A stretch of 6,062 nucleotides of DNA from an uncultured beta proteobacterium (GTDB taxonomy: Bacteria; Pseudomonadota; Gammaproteobacteria; Burkholderiales; Burkholderiaceae_C): positions 1 through 6,062 of the forward strand of contig CAIOLZ010000379.1 in the NCBI GenBank assembly GCA_903859265.1, given 5' to 3'. Below are positions 1 through 5,238 of the stretch, in pieces. Under the pieces are notes generated by a model that was not told where the DNA came from, made no database searches, and saw only the letters and a list, made by a program, of their open reading frames with translations. Made by a program: the position numbers and the translations under genes. How positions within the stretch are numbered: position 1 is the first letter of the stretch; every line of letters starts with the position of its first letter.

Positions 1-367
1 CAATGCCGCCGGCAAGGGATTGCGACTGCGCATAGCCGAGTTTGCGAGCAGTCAACAGGGCGCGCGCCGAGCGGGCACCGGTCTGGCATACCAGAATCAA
101 GGGCAGATTCTTGTTTTTCACGCTGGTTACGAGCTTGGACTCCAGATCAGCCAGCGGAATGTTTTTGGCGCCCACCAAATGGCCTGCGGCGAATTCGCCG
201 GCATCGCGCACGTCCACCACCACCGCCTTTTCGCGATTGATCAAAGTCACCGCGGCAGCGGGTGTCAAACCGGTCACCGTGGCTCCCTGAATGATTGGCC
301 ACAACAGCAGGCCACCAGACGCCAGAGCGATCGAAATGAGCAGCCAGTTATCAACAATAAATTTCAC
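1..367 (-). CDS. Membrane-anchored rhodanese-like protein (YibN type), 3' end cut by window
   Basis: Reading the minus strand from GTG at 367-365 gives 122 codons before the window edge, so the C-terminus is missing. Residues about 8-28 form one hydrophobic segment, which suggests an N-terminal membrane anchor with a cytoplasmic rhodanese domain. The domain shows the DVRDAGEF motif near residues 52-59, a following GH, and the active-site loop CQTGARS with the persulfide-carrying cysteine at residue 94. Rhodanese domains move sulfane sulfur; the physiological substrate of this class is not established. The start is supported by AAGGA five bases upstream (377-373). In many Betaproteobacteria this gene precedes grxC and secB and is divergent from gpmA; this is recalled knowledge, and those partners would lie left of this window. 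Confidence in the fold is high; the exact role is inferred. Confidence 0.88.
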   Translation of the reverse strand, partial: MKFIVDNWLLISIALASGGLLLWPIIQGATVTGLTPAAAVTLINREKAVVVDVRDAGEFAAGHLVGAKNIPLADLESKLVTSVKNKNLPLILVCQTGARSARALLTARKLGYAQSQSLAGGI

Positions 368-372
368 TTTGA

Positions 373-377
373 TCCTT
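373..377 (-). promoter_or_regulatory. Ribosome binding site of the rhodanese gene
   Basis: AAGGA on the minus strand lies five bases before the GTG at 367. It decides the start, because no ATG lies in frame nearby and the coding sequence begins directly with the membrane anchor. Confidence 0.65.
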
Positions 378-412
378 GTTTGTTACTTTGCAGATGCAAA
401 AGCAATAGCCCT

Positions 413-426
413 CCATTCTAGAATGG
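413..426. repeat. Perfect 14-bp palindrome, candidate operator or shared -10 region
   Basis: CCATTCTAGAATGG is identical to its reverse complement over all 14 bases and sits near the middle of the divergent gap. It abuts the 8-bp palindrome GGCGCGCC, sharing the GG at 425-426. No T-run follows on either strand, so it does not look like a terminator. A dimeric regulator site or symmetric -10 elements are the likely readings; both are inference. Confidence 0.5.
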
Positions 427-481
427 CGCGCCTGCGCTTTGGTTTTCAAGGCAATTTTTTACCCGCTATCCCGCCCGTCAC

Positions 482-1225
482 ATGCATAAACTTGTTCTTA
501 TTCGCCACGGCGAATCGCTGTGGAACCTCGAAAACCGTTTCACCGGCTGGACCGACATTGACCTGACACCCACCGGCATCGAACAAGCCAAAACCGCGGG
601 CCAGTTGTTGAAGGCCGCGGGGTATGAGTTCGACGTGGCTTACACCAGCATGCTCAAGCGCGCCACCCGTACCCTGTGGCATTGCCTGGATGAAATGGAC
701 CGCACCTGGCTGCCTGTGGTGCACAGCTGGCGGCTCAACGAACGCCACTATGGCGCTTTGCAAGGTCTCAACAAGGCAGATATGGCCAGGCAATACGGCG
801 ATGCACAAGTCCTGCTGTGGCGACGCAGTTACGACACGCCGCCGCCCGCACTGGAAGCAGGAGATGCACGCAGCGAACGCGGCGACCTTCGCTACGCCAA
901 GTTACAGCCTGATCAGATCCCGCTGACAGAATGCCTGCAAGACACGGTCGCGCGTGTTTTGCCGTTCTGGAACGAGTCCATGGCACCGGCCATCAAAGCC
1001 GGCAAGCGCATCGTGGTCGCGGCGCACGGCAATTCGATCCGTGCGCTGGTGAAGTATCTGGACCATATTTCCGACGAAGACATCGTAGGGCTCAACATTC
1101 CCAACGGAATACCGCTGGTTTACGAACTGGACGCCAATCTGAAGCCAATCCGCCATTACTACCTGGGCGACACCGAAGCTGCGGAAAAAGCTGCTGCTTG
1201 TGTGGCTGCGCAAAGCAGGGGCTAA
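482..1225 (+). CDS. gpmA: 2,3-bisphosphoglycerate-dependent phosphoglycerate mutase
   Basis: Cytoplasmic glycolytic and gluconeogenic enzyme interconverting 3- and 2-phosphoglycerate through a phosphohistidine. The 247-residue length matches the roughly 250 residues of E. coli GpmA. The N-terminus carries RHGES with the phosphorylated histidine at residue 9, followed by the ENRFTGW segment. NERHYGALQGLNKAD places the acid catalyst at Glu87, and the second catalytic histidine is His182 in AAHGNSIRALVKYLD. The C-terminal RHYYLGD is also typical of the family. ATG at 482 is chosen because it gives the family's standard beginning (hydrophobic strand, then RHGE at residues 8-11). No Shine-Dalgarno sequence is visible. 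It is the first gene of a plus-strand run and divergent from the rhodanese gene. No catalytic residue is missing. Confidence 0.97.
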   Translation: MHKLVLIRHGESLWNLENRFTGWTDIDLTPTGIEQAKTAGQLLKAAGYEFDVAYTSMLKRATRTLWHCLDEMDRTWLPVVHSWRLNERHYGALQGLNKADMARQYGDAQVLLWRRSYDTPPPALEAGDARSERGDLRYAKLQPDQIPLTECLQDTVARVLPFWNESMAPAIKAGKRIVVAAHGNSIRALVKYLDHISDEDIVGLNIPNGIPLVYELDANLKPIRHYYLGDTEAAEKAAACVAAQSRG

Positions 1226-1239
1226 GACTTATAGCCCTT
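1217..1239 (+). other. RNA hairpin over the gpmA stop codon
   Basis: GGGCTA (1219-1224) pairs perfectly with TAGCCC (1232-1237) around a 7-nt loop. A G-U and an A-U pair can extend the stem to 8 bp. The stop codon (1223-1225) lies at the inner end of the 5' arm. Only TTG follows, not a T-run, so this is at best a weak terminator, an RNA-stability element or chance. Confidence 0.35.
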
Positions 1240-1291
1240 GCATGCACCGGTCACCCGTCAGGATGTATATTGAAACATCAGAGGAACAAAT
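1226..1291 (+). promoter_or_regulatory. Gap before the S41 protease gene: possible -10 box and clear RBS
   Basis: AGAGGA at 1280-1285 lies six bases before the ATG at 1292 and is a good Shine-Dalgarno sequence. TATATT at 1266-1271 resembles a -10 box, but the closest -35-like hexamer, TTGCAT at 1238-1243, is 22 bp away, which is too far. A separate promoter for the protease is possible but weakly supported; read-through from gpmA is equally possible. Confidence 0.35.
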
Positions 1292-2731
1292 ATGGGTCAC
1301 AAATTGAAAATCACGGGCTGGGTGGCGCTGGGGGTCGTGGCAGGTGCTTTGACCACGGTTTCATTGCAAACCGTTGCCCGCAGCACCATGGCGCCTTTGC
1401 CGCTGGAAGAACTGCAGCAACTCGCGGCCGTGTTCGGCATGATCAAGACCGACTATGTGGAGCCGGTTGACGAGAAAAAGCTGATCACCGACGCAATCTC
1501 CGGCATGGTGTCCAGCCTTGACCCGCATTCTCAGTATTTTGACAAGAAGTCTTTCAAGGAATTCCGCGAAGGCACTTCTGGAAAATTCGTGGGTGTGGGC
1601 ATCGAAATTACCCAGGAAGACGGCTTGGTCAAAGTCGTGTCTCCCATCGAGGACTCGCCCGCCTTTCGTGCCGGACTCAAACCCAATGACCTGATCACCA
1701 AAATCGACGACACCGCCGTCAAGGGGCTTTCCCTCAACGAGGCTGTCAAACGCATGCGCGGCGAGCCATCGACCAAAGTGGTACTCACGATTTACCGCAA
1801 GGACGAGAACCGGACTTTCCCGGTCACCATCATTCGGGACGAAATCAAACAGCAAAGCGTTCGCGGCAAAGAGGTGGAGCCAGGGTATGGCTGGGTCCGT
1901 GTCTCCCAGTTCCAGGAGCGCACCGTGGAAGACTTCGCTAAAAAAGTGAACGAAATCTACAAGCAGGACCCCAATATCAAAGGCCTGGTGCTCGATTTGC
2001 GTAACGATCCGGGCGGACTGCTGAACGCAGCCGTGGCGATTTCTGCGGCCTTCCTGCCCGAAGGCGCCATCGTCGTTTCGACCAATGGGCAAACTGCCGA
2101 AAGCAAACAAGTGCTTAAAGCTACCCCCAGCGATTACCGGGGCCTTCCCGGTGTGGATGCGATCAAGAGCCTGCCGGCCAGTCTGAAATCCGTTCCCCTG
2201 ATCGTGCTGGTCAATGAGGGCTCGGCCTCGGCCAGCGAAATTGTGGCCGGCGCCTTGCAAGATCAAAAGCGGGCAACCATCATGGGCAGCCAGTCATTTG
2301 GCAAAGGCTCGGTGCAAACCTTCCGTGCCCTGGGACCGGATACGGGTTTGAAAATCACCACGTCGCGCTACTACACACCCAGTGGTCGTTCGATTCAGGC
2401 CAAGGGCATCGTTCCGGATGTCATGGTTGACGAAACCGAAGAAGGCAGCCCCTATGCGGTGCTGCGCATGCGCGAGGCGGATTACGACAAGCACCTGACG
2501 AGCGGCCAGGGCGAGGAACAAAAGGATCCTGCGCGTGAGAAAGCACGGGACGAAGCCTTGAAACGTCTGGAAGAAGAGTCACGCAAGCCGGTTGCCGAGC
2601 GTCGCGCCCCCGAATTCGGCTCGGAGAAAGACTTCCAGTTGTTGCAGGCCATCAACCAGCTCAAGGGCAAACCGGTGCTGGTCAGCAAAACCCTTGTCGA
2701 GCGCAAGGAAGAGAAGAAAGAAGAAGACTGA
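1292..2731 (+). CDS. C-terminal processing peptidase, S41A family (CtpA/Prc-like) with PDZ domain
   Basis: A 479-residue envelope serine protease. Residues about 9-25 are a hydrophobic signal or anchor segment, so the rest is predicted periplasmic. A PDZ domain spans about residues 98-170, with the GVGIEI carboxylate-binding strand near 101. The S41 core follows (about 195-385). The catalytic triad is intact and correctly spaced: Ser313 in GSASASE, Lys338 in SFGKGSVQ (Ser+25) and Gln342. LDLRNDPGG near 234-242 and YYTPSGRSIQ are also family signatures. The tail beyond about residue 405 is highly charged and ends in a Glu/Lys-rich stretch. Family members cleave C-terminal regions of envelope proteins, often with an adaptor; the substrate here is unknown. 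The length fits the short CtpA-type enzymes rather than E. coli Prc (about 680 residues). The ATG at 1292 is backed by a strong RBS. Confidence 0.95.
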   Translation: MGHKLKITGWVALGVVAGALTTVSLQTVARSTMAPLPLEELQQLAAVFGMIKTDYVEPVDEKKLITDAISGMVSSLDPHSQYFDKKSFKEFREGTSGKFVGVGIEITQEDGLVKVVSPIEDSPAFRAGLKPNDLITKIDDTAVKGLSLNEAVKRMRGEPSTKVVLTIYRKDENRTFPVTIIRDEIKQQSVRGKEVEPGYGWVRVSQFQERTVEDFAKKVNEIYKQDPNIKGLVLDLRNDPGGLLNAAVAISAAFLPEGAIVVSTNGQTAESKQVLKATPSDYRGLPGVDAIKSLPASLKSVPLIVLVNEGSASASEIVAGALQDQKRATIMGSQSFGKGSVQTFRALGPDTGLKITTSRYYTPSGRSIQAKGIVPDVMVDETEEGSPYAVLRMREADYDKHLTSGQGEEQKDPAREKARDEALKRLEEESRKPVAERRAPEFGSEKDFQLLQAINQLKGKPVLVSKTLVERKEEKKEED

Positions 2732-2737
2732 TCGCCG

Positions 2738-3490
2738 ATGCGGGACGACCAGTTGCTGCGGTATTCCCGCCATATTCTGCTCAGCGACATTGGCATCGAA
2801 GGACAGGAGCGCATCCAGAACAGCCGGGTTTTGATCATAGGCGCCGGAGGATTGGGATCGCCGGCAGCCATGTACCTGGCCTGTGCCGGTGTTGGTCACC
2901 TCACGGTGGTCGATGACGACACGGTAGATCTCACCAATTTGCAGCGTCAGATTGCCCATCGCACGGAATCCATCGGGCAGTCCAAAGTTCAGTCGCTGCG
3001 GCAAACGCTTAACGCGCTCAATCCTGAGGTCGAGGTCACGGCAATTCAGGGCCGCGCCGACGCTGCTTCGCTGGCGGCCTGGATCTTGCAGTCGGATGTG
3101 GTGCTGGACTGCTGCGACAACTTCGCCACCCGCCAGGCAGTCAACGCGGCGTGTGTGCAGCACCGCAAGCCACTGGTTTCCGGTGCGGCGATCCAGTTTG
3201 ACGGACAAATCAGCGTGTATGACGTCCGCAATGACGATGCCCCGTGCTACGCCTGCCTGTTCCCGCCCGATGCAGGTTTCGAAGAGGCGCGCTGCGCCAC
3301 CATGGGCGTTTTTGCACCGCTCGTCGGCATCATTGGATCGATGCAGGCGGCAGAGGCGCTCAAGCTCATTTCCGGCGCAGGCGAGGCACTGGCGGGGCGC
3401 CTTTTGCTGCTCGACGGGCGACGCATGGGCTGGAGTGAAATCCGCATGCCGCGCAATCACCAATGTCCGGTTTGCAAAACAAGGACTTGA
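2738..3490 (+). CDS. moeB: MoeB/ThiF-family sulfur-carrier adenylyltransferase
   Basis: A 250-residue E1-like enzyme that adenylates the C-terminal glycine of a small sulfur carrier (MoaD for molybdopterin, or ThiS for thiamine). Visible motifs are the nucleotide-binding GAGGLG (35-40), the TNLQRQ segment with Arg70, DCCDN (124-128), and a zinc site from two CxxC pairs (Cys170/Cys173 and Cys243/Cys246). Cys186 in RCATMGVFAPLVGIIG matches the conserved cysteine of the catalytic loop. The opening RYSRHILL and the overall length fit E. coli MoeB closely. The start is 6 nt after the protease stop, and the purine-rich end of that gene (about 2708-2727) is the only ribosome-binding candidate, so translational coupling is likely. 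No moaD, moaE or thiS gene is in view, so MoeB versus ThiF cannot be settled from context. The symbol is given on similarity. Confidence 0.88.
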   Translation: MRDDQLLRYSRHILLSDIGIEGQERIQNSRVLIIGAGGLGSPAAMYLACAGVGHLTVVDDDTVDLTNLQRQIAHRTESIGQSKVQSLRQTLNALNPEVEVTAIQGRADAASLAAWILQSDVVLDCCDNFATRQAVNAACVQHRKPLVSGAAIQFDGQISVYDVRNDDAPCYACLFPPDAGFEEARCATMGVFAPLVGIIGSMQAAEALKLISGAGEALAGRLLLLDGRRMGWSEIRMPRNHQCPVCKTRT

Positions 3491-3604
3491 GCTGGCGAAA
3501 TCCGGGGGTGTTAAAGTCAAAAACTGAGATTGAAATTAGCCGGTTTTGCGACTCTAGCAACTGCGCTTCCTGTTAGACTTTCACGGATTAACCAAACCCG
3601 TACT
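3491..3604 (+). promoter_or_regulatory. AT-richer gap with promoter-like elements before the diguanylate cyclase gene
   Basis: The 114 bases between the MoeB-like stop and the preferred cyclase start are AT-richer than the flanking genes. TTGAAA at 3530-3535 matches the -35 consensus in five of six positions and is 17 bp from the weak -10 candidate TCTAGC (3553-3558). A second candidate is the extended -10 TGTTAGACT at 3571-3579, which lacks a good -35. Either would give a leader of about 20-40 nt before the GTG at 3605. No T-tailed hairpin is seen for the upstream gene. Confidence 0.35.
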
Positions 3605-4390
3605 GTGGCTGCAAAACTTCCCGTATCCAACGTTGAGTTCGACAAACTTCGTCTCGATGATGCGCGTGCATTGCTGGGACGAGACACCGCGTTGGCGCTG
3701 CCACCGGAAGCGCAGTCGGCCACCCAGTATTTGCAATCCGTGATCGACGGTCTGTGCGAGTTGTCCCTGAAGGACCCCTTGACCGGGTTGTCAAATCGGC
3801 GCCATTTTCGCGCCGTTTTGGACCGGACGATTGACATGGTGGCCCGCTCCGGCGACCCGGCTCTATTGCTCATGCTCGACATTGACCACTTCAAAAAGGT
3901 CAATGACACCTACGGCCACCCTGCAGGCGACACAGTGTTGCAGGCAATCGCCAAGGCACTGGCCAAATGCGTGCGGCCGATGGACACGGTCGCACGGTAT
4001 GGCGGCGAGGAATTCGCCGTCATCCTGCCCAATTGCCACGCCTACTTTGGCGGCACCATTGCCGAGCGCATCCGCCAGACCATGCAGGACATGCCCATTG
4101 CCATCGCGGCTGGAACGGAAATCAGCGTCACGGTGAGCATCGGCGGCGCCTATGCCCCGGAGTGGGTCCGATCGACTGCCGCTTTGTGGACCGAACGGGC
4201 CGATGTGCAGTTGTATCGCGCAAAAAGCGAAGGCAGGAACCGCGTGTTTCTGGACACACAACAGGAAATTTTTGTCAGTGCAGAAGAAAAAAACATGTTG
4301 TTCGGACATCTTGCGCTGGGTGACCCGGCCTGGATTGAAGGCATACCAGGTGAAACACCCGGTGGCAGTGCCATGCAAAAGGTGAATTGA
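3605..4390 (+). CDS. Diguanylate cyclase, single GGDEF domain with intact I-site
   Basis: This 261-residue protein should make c-di-GMP from two GTP. The GGDEF domain runs from DPLTGLSNRRHF (about 57) to GRNRVFLD (about 217). The active-site motif is GGEEF at 133-137. Asp92 in LDIDHF, Asn100 and Asp109 sit at the spacings of the PleD metal- and guanine-binding residues. RPMD (124-127), five residues before GGEEF, is an intact inhibitory RxxD site, so product inhibition is expected. The N-terminal 50 residues are soluble and probably helical, with no membrane segment or recognised sensor; a tail of about 44 residues follows the domain. The start is uncertain: an in-frame TTG at 3530 would add 25 residues, but those codons have few G/C third bases and overlap promoter-like sequence, so GTG at 3605 is preferred. 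Neither start has a good RBS. The stop overlaps the next gene. Confidence 0.9.
   Translation: MAAKLPVSNVEFDKLRLDDARALLGRDTALALPPEAQSATQYLQSVIDGLCELSLKDPLTGLSNRRHFRAVLDRTIDMVARSGDPALLLMLDIDHFKKVNDTYGHPAGDTVLQAIAKALAKCVRPMDTVARYGGEEFAVILPNCHAYFGGTIAERIRQTMQDMPIAIAAGTEISVTVSIGGAYAPEWVRSTAALWTERADVQLYRAKSEGRNRVFLDTQQEIFVSAEEKNMLFGHLALGDPAWIEGIPGETPGGSAMQKVN
4380..4384 (+). promoter_or_regulatory. RBS inside the cyclase gene, with TGATG stop/start overlap
   Basis: AGGTG within AAAAGGTGA lies five bases before the ATG at 4390. The cyclase stop TGA (4388-4390) and this ATG share one base. This favours ATG at 4390 over the TTG codon directly before it and points to coupled translation. Confidence 0.7.
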
Positions 4391-5223
4391 TGTCTGACGT
4401 TCTGAACCCTTCAAAAACTGGCGACAGCGCGCCTTCGGTACCCCTCAAGCCGCTAGGGAAAGTCGTGGCAGTCACCAGTGGCAAGGGCGGCGTGGGCAAA
4501 ACTTTTGTGTCTGCCAATCTGGCTGCTGCCCTGGCCAAGCGGGGTCTGCGGGTGCTGGTGCTGGACGCAGACCTGGGACTGGCGAACCTGGACGTGGTGC
4601 TCAATCTCTACCCCAAGGTCACCCTGCACGACGTCTTTACCGGCAAGGCAAAACTTGAAGAAGCCATCATCCGGGCCCCAGGCGGGTTTTCGGTGCTGCT
4701 GGCCGGATCCGGCATGGTGGAGTATTCGCGTCTGACGCCTGAGGTCCGTGACGATTTCCTGCGCATCATGAGCGGCCTGGTCCCGCACTACGACATCGTG
4801 CTGCTGGACACCGGTGCCGGTATTTCTGATGTCGTTTTGTTCGCCGTTTCCCTGGCATCCGAAGTGATCGTGGTAGCCACGCCTGAACCGACCTCGCTGA
4901 CCGACGCTTACGCGACCATCAAGGTGCTGGTGGGCCAGCAAAAGCGCCAGACGGTGCGCATGGTGATCAACCAGACCGCACGCCTGGGCGACGGTCGCGC
5001 CATCACCGTGCAACTGCAACAGGTGCTTGACCGTTTTGTCACCACCGAGCCCGGACGCGCCATCAAACTGGTGCACATGGGCGACATCCCGGCCGATCCG
5101 GCAGTGCGGCAAGCCATCATGCGTCGGCAACTTCTGATTCAGTCCACACCCGGATCGCCCGCAGCGTTGGCGGTAACGCAATTGGCGCAAAAAATCCACG
5201 AGACAGTCATTCCCCGAATCTAG
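4390..5223 (+). CDS. MinD/ParA-family ATPase, FlhG/FleN-like
   Basis: A 277-residue cytoplasmic P-loop ATPase of the SIMIBI class. The deviant Walker A motif is SGKGGVGKT (30-38), with the signature lysine at 32. The DADLGLANLD segment (59-68) and LLDTGAGISD (138-147, switch II Asp140) follow. The ANLDVVLNL, PEPTSLTDAYATIK and GDIPADPAVRQA segments resemble FlhG/FleN (YlxH) more than true MinD, and the C-terminus lacks an obvious MinD-type amphipathic membrane helix. FlhG proteins control flagellar number and placement, and FleN restrains FleQ. The N-terminal 23 residues are Ser/Pro-rich and I do not see the DQAxxLR motif by which FlhG stimulates FlhF. No flhF, fliA or chemotaxis gene is in the window. 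Translation is coupled to the diguanylate cyclase, so a role downstream of or beside c-di-GMP is inferred. The symbol is left empty because the role is unproven. Confidence 0.88.
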   Translation: MSDVLNPSKTGDSAPSVPLKPLGKVVAVTSGKGGVGKTFVSANLAAALAKRGLRVLVLDADLGLANLDVVLNLYPKVTLHDVFTGKAKLEEAIIRAPGGFSVLLAGSGMVEYSRLTPEVRDDFLRIMSGLVPHYDIVLLDTGAGISDVVLFAVSLASEVIVVATPEPTSLTDAYATIKVLVGQQKRQTVRMVINQTARLGDGRAITVQLQQVLDRFVTTEPGRAIKLVHMGDIPADPAVRQAIMRRQLLIQSTPGSPAALAVTQLAQKIHETVIPRI

Positions 5224-5228
5224 CGGGG
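5212..5228. other. Short GC hairpin at the convergent gene ends
   Basis: CCCCG (5212-5216) and CGGGG (5224-5228) can pair around a 7-nt loop containing the ATPase stop codon TAG. The stem is only 5 bp and no T-run follows on either strand. It could act as a weak two-way transcription barrier in a 15-bp convergent gap, or be chance in GC-rich DNA. Confidence 0.25.
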
Positions 5229-5238
5229 CCGCGCGCCA

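Larger units (their letters stand above)
368..481. promoter_or_regulatory. Divergent promoter region between rhodanese gene and gpmA
   Basis: This 114-bp gap must hold the start signals for both divergent genes. It contains TTTGCA-GA-TGCAAA (387-400), the perfect palindrome CCATTCTAGAATGG (413-426) and GGCGCGCC (425-432). The palindrome carries TAGAAT, a five-of-six match to the sigma-70 -10 box, on both strands: 419-424 on plus and 420-415 on minus. No good -35 box lies 16-18 bp upstream of either, so use as promoters is inferred. If used, leaders of roughly 40-50 nt would result on each side. No convincing Shine-Dalgarno sequence precedes gpmA (461-481 is pyrimidine-rich). Confidence 0.45.

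Noticed and set aside
20..421. 133-codon plus-strand frame at the left edge
   Set aside because: The minus strand here encodes a rhodanese domain with its active-site loop, membrane anchor and ribosome binding site; the plus-strand frame has no recognisable feature.
1361..2266. 301-codon open frame on the minus strand opposite the S41 protease gene
   Set aside because: It lies wholly inside a protease gene with an intact catalytic triad, shows no recognisable domain and is rich in His/Gly/Arg. Long antisense frames are expected in GC-rich coding DNA.
2579..3520. 313-codon open frame on the minus strand opposite the protease tail and MoeB-like gene
   Set aside because: No recognisable motif, and it covers two well-supported plus-strand genes. 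It is a compositional shadow.
3511..3540. Sigma-28 flagellar promoter starting at TTAAAGTCA
   Set aside because: The first half is partly similar, but nothing like GCCGATAA follows at the required spacing.
4453..5199. 248-codon open frame opposite the ATPase gene
   Set aside because: His/Gln/Gly-rich translation without domain features, fully antisense to a gene with clear P-loop motifs.
4390..5223. Calling the ATPase MinD, as part of a cell-division minCDE system
   Set aside because: No minC or minE is adjacent, the C-terminal membrane-targeting helix is not evident, and the internal segments resemble FlhG/FleN more.
5224..5238. Rho-independent terminator in the convergent gap
   Set aside because: Only a 5-bp GC stem overlapping the stop codon is present, with no T-run on either strand.
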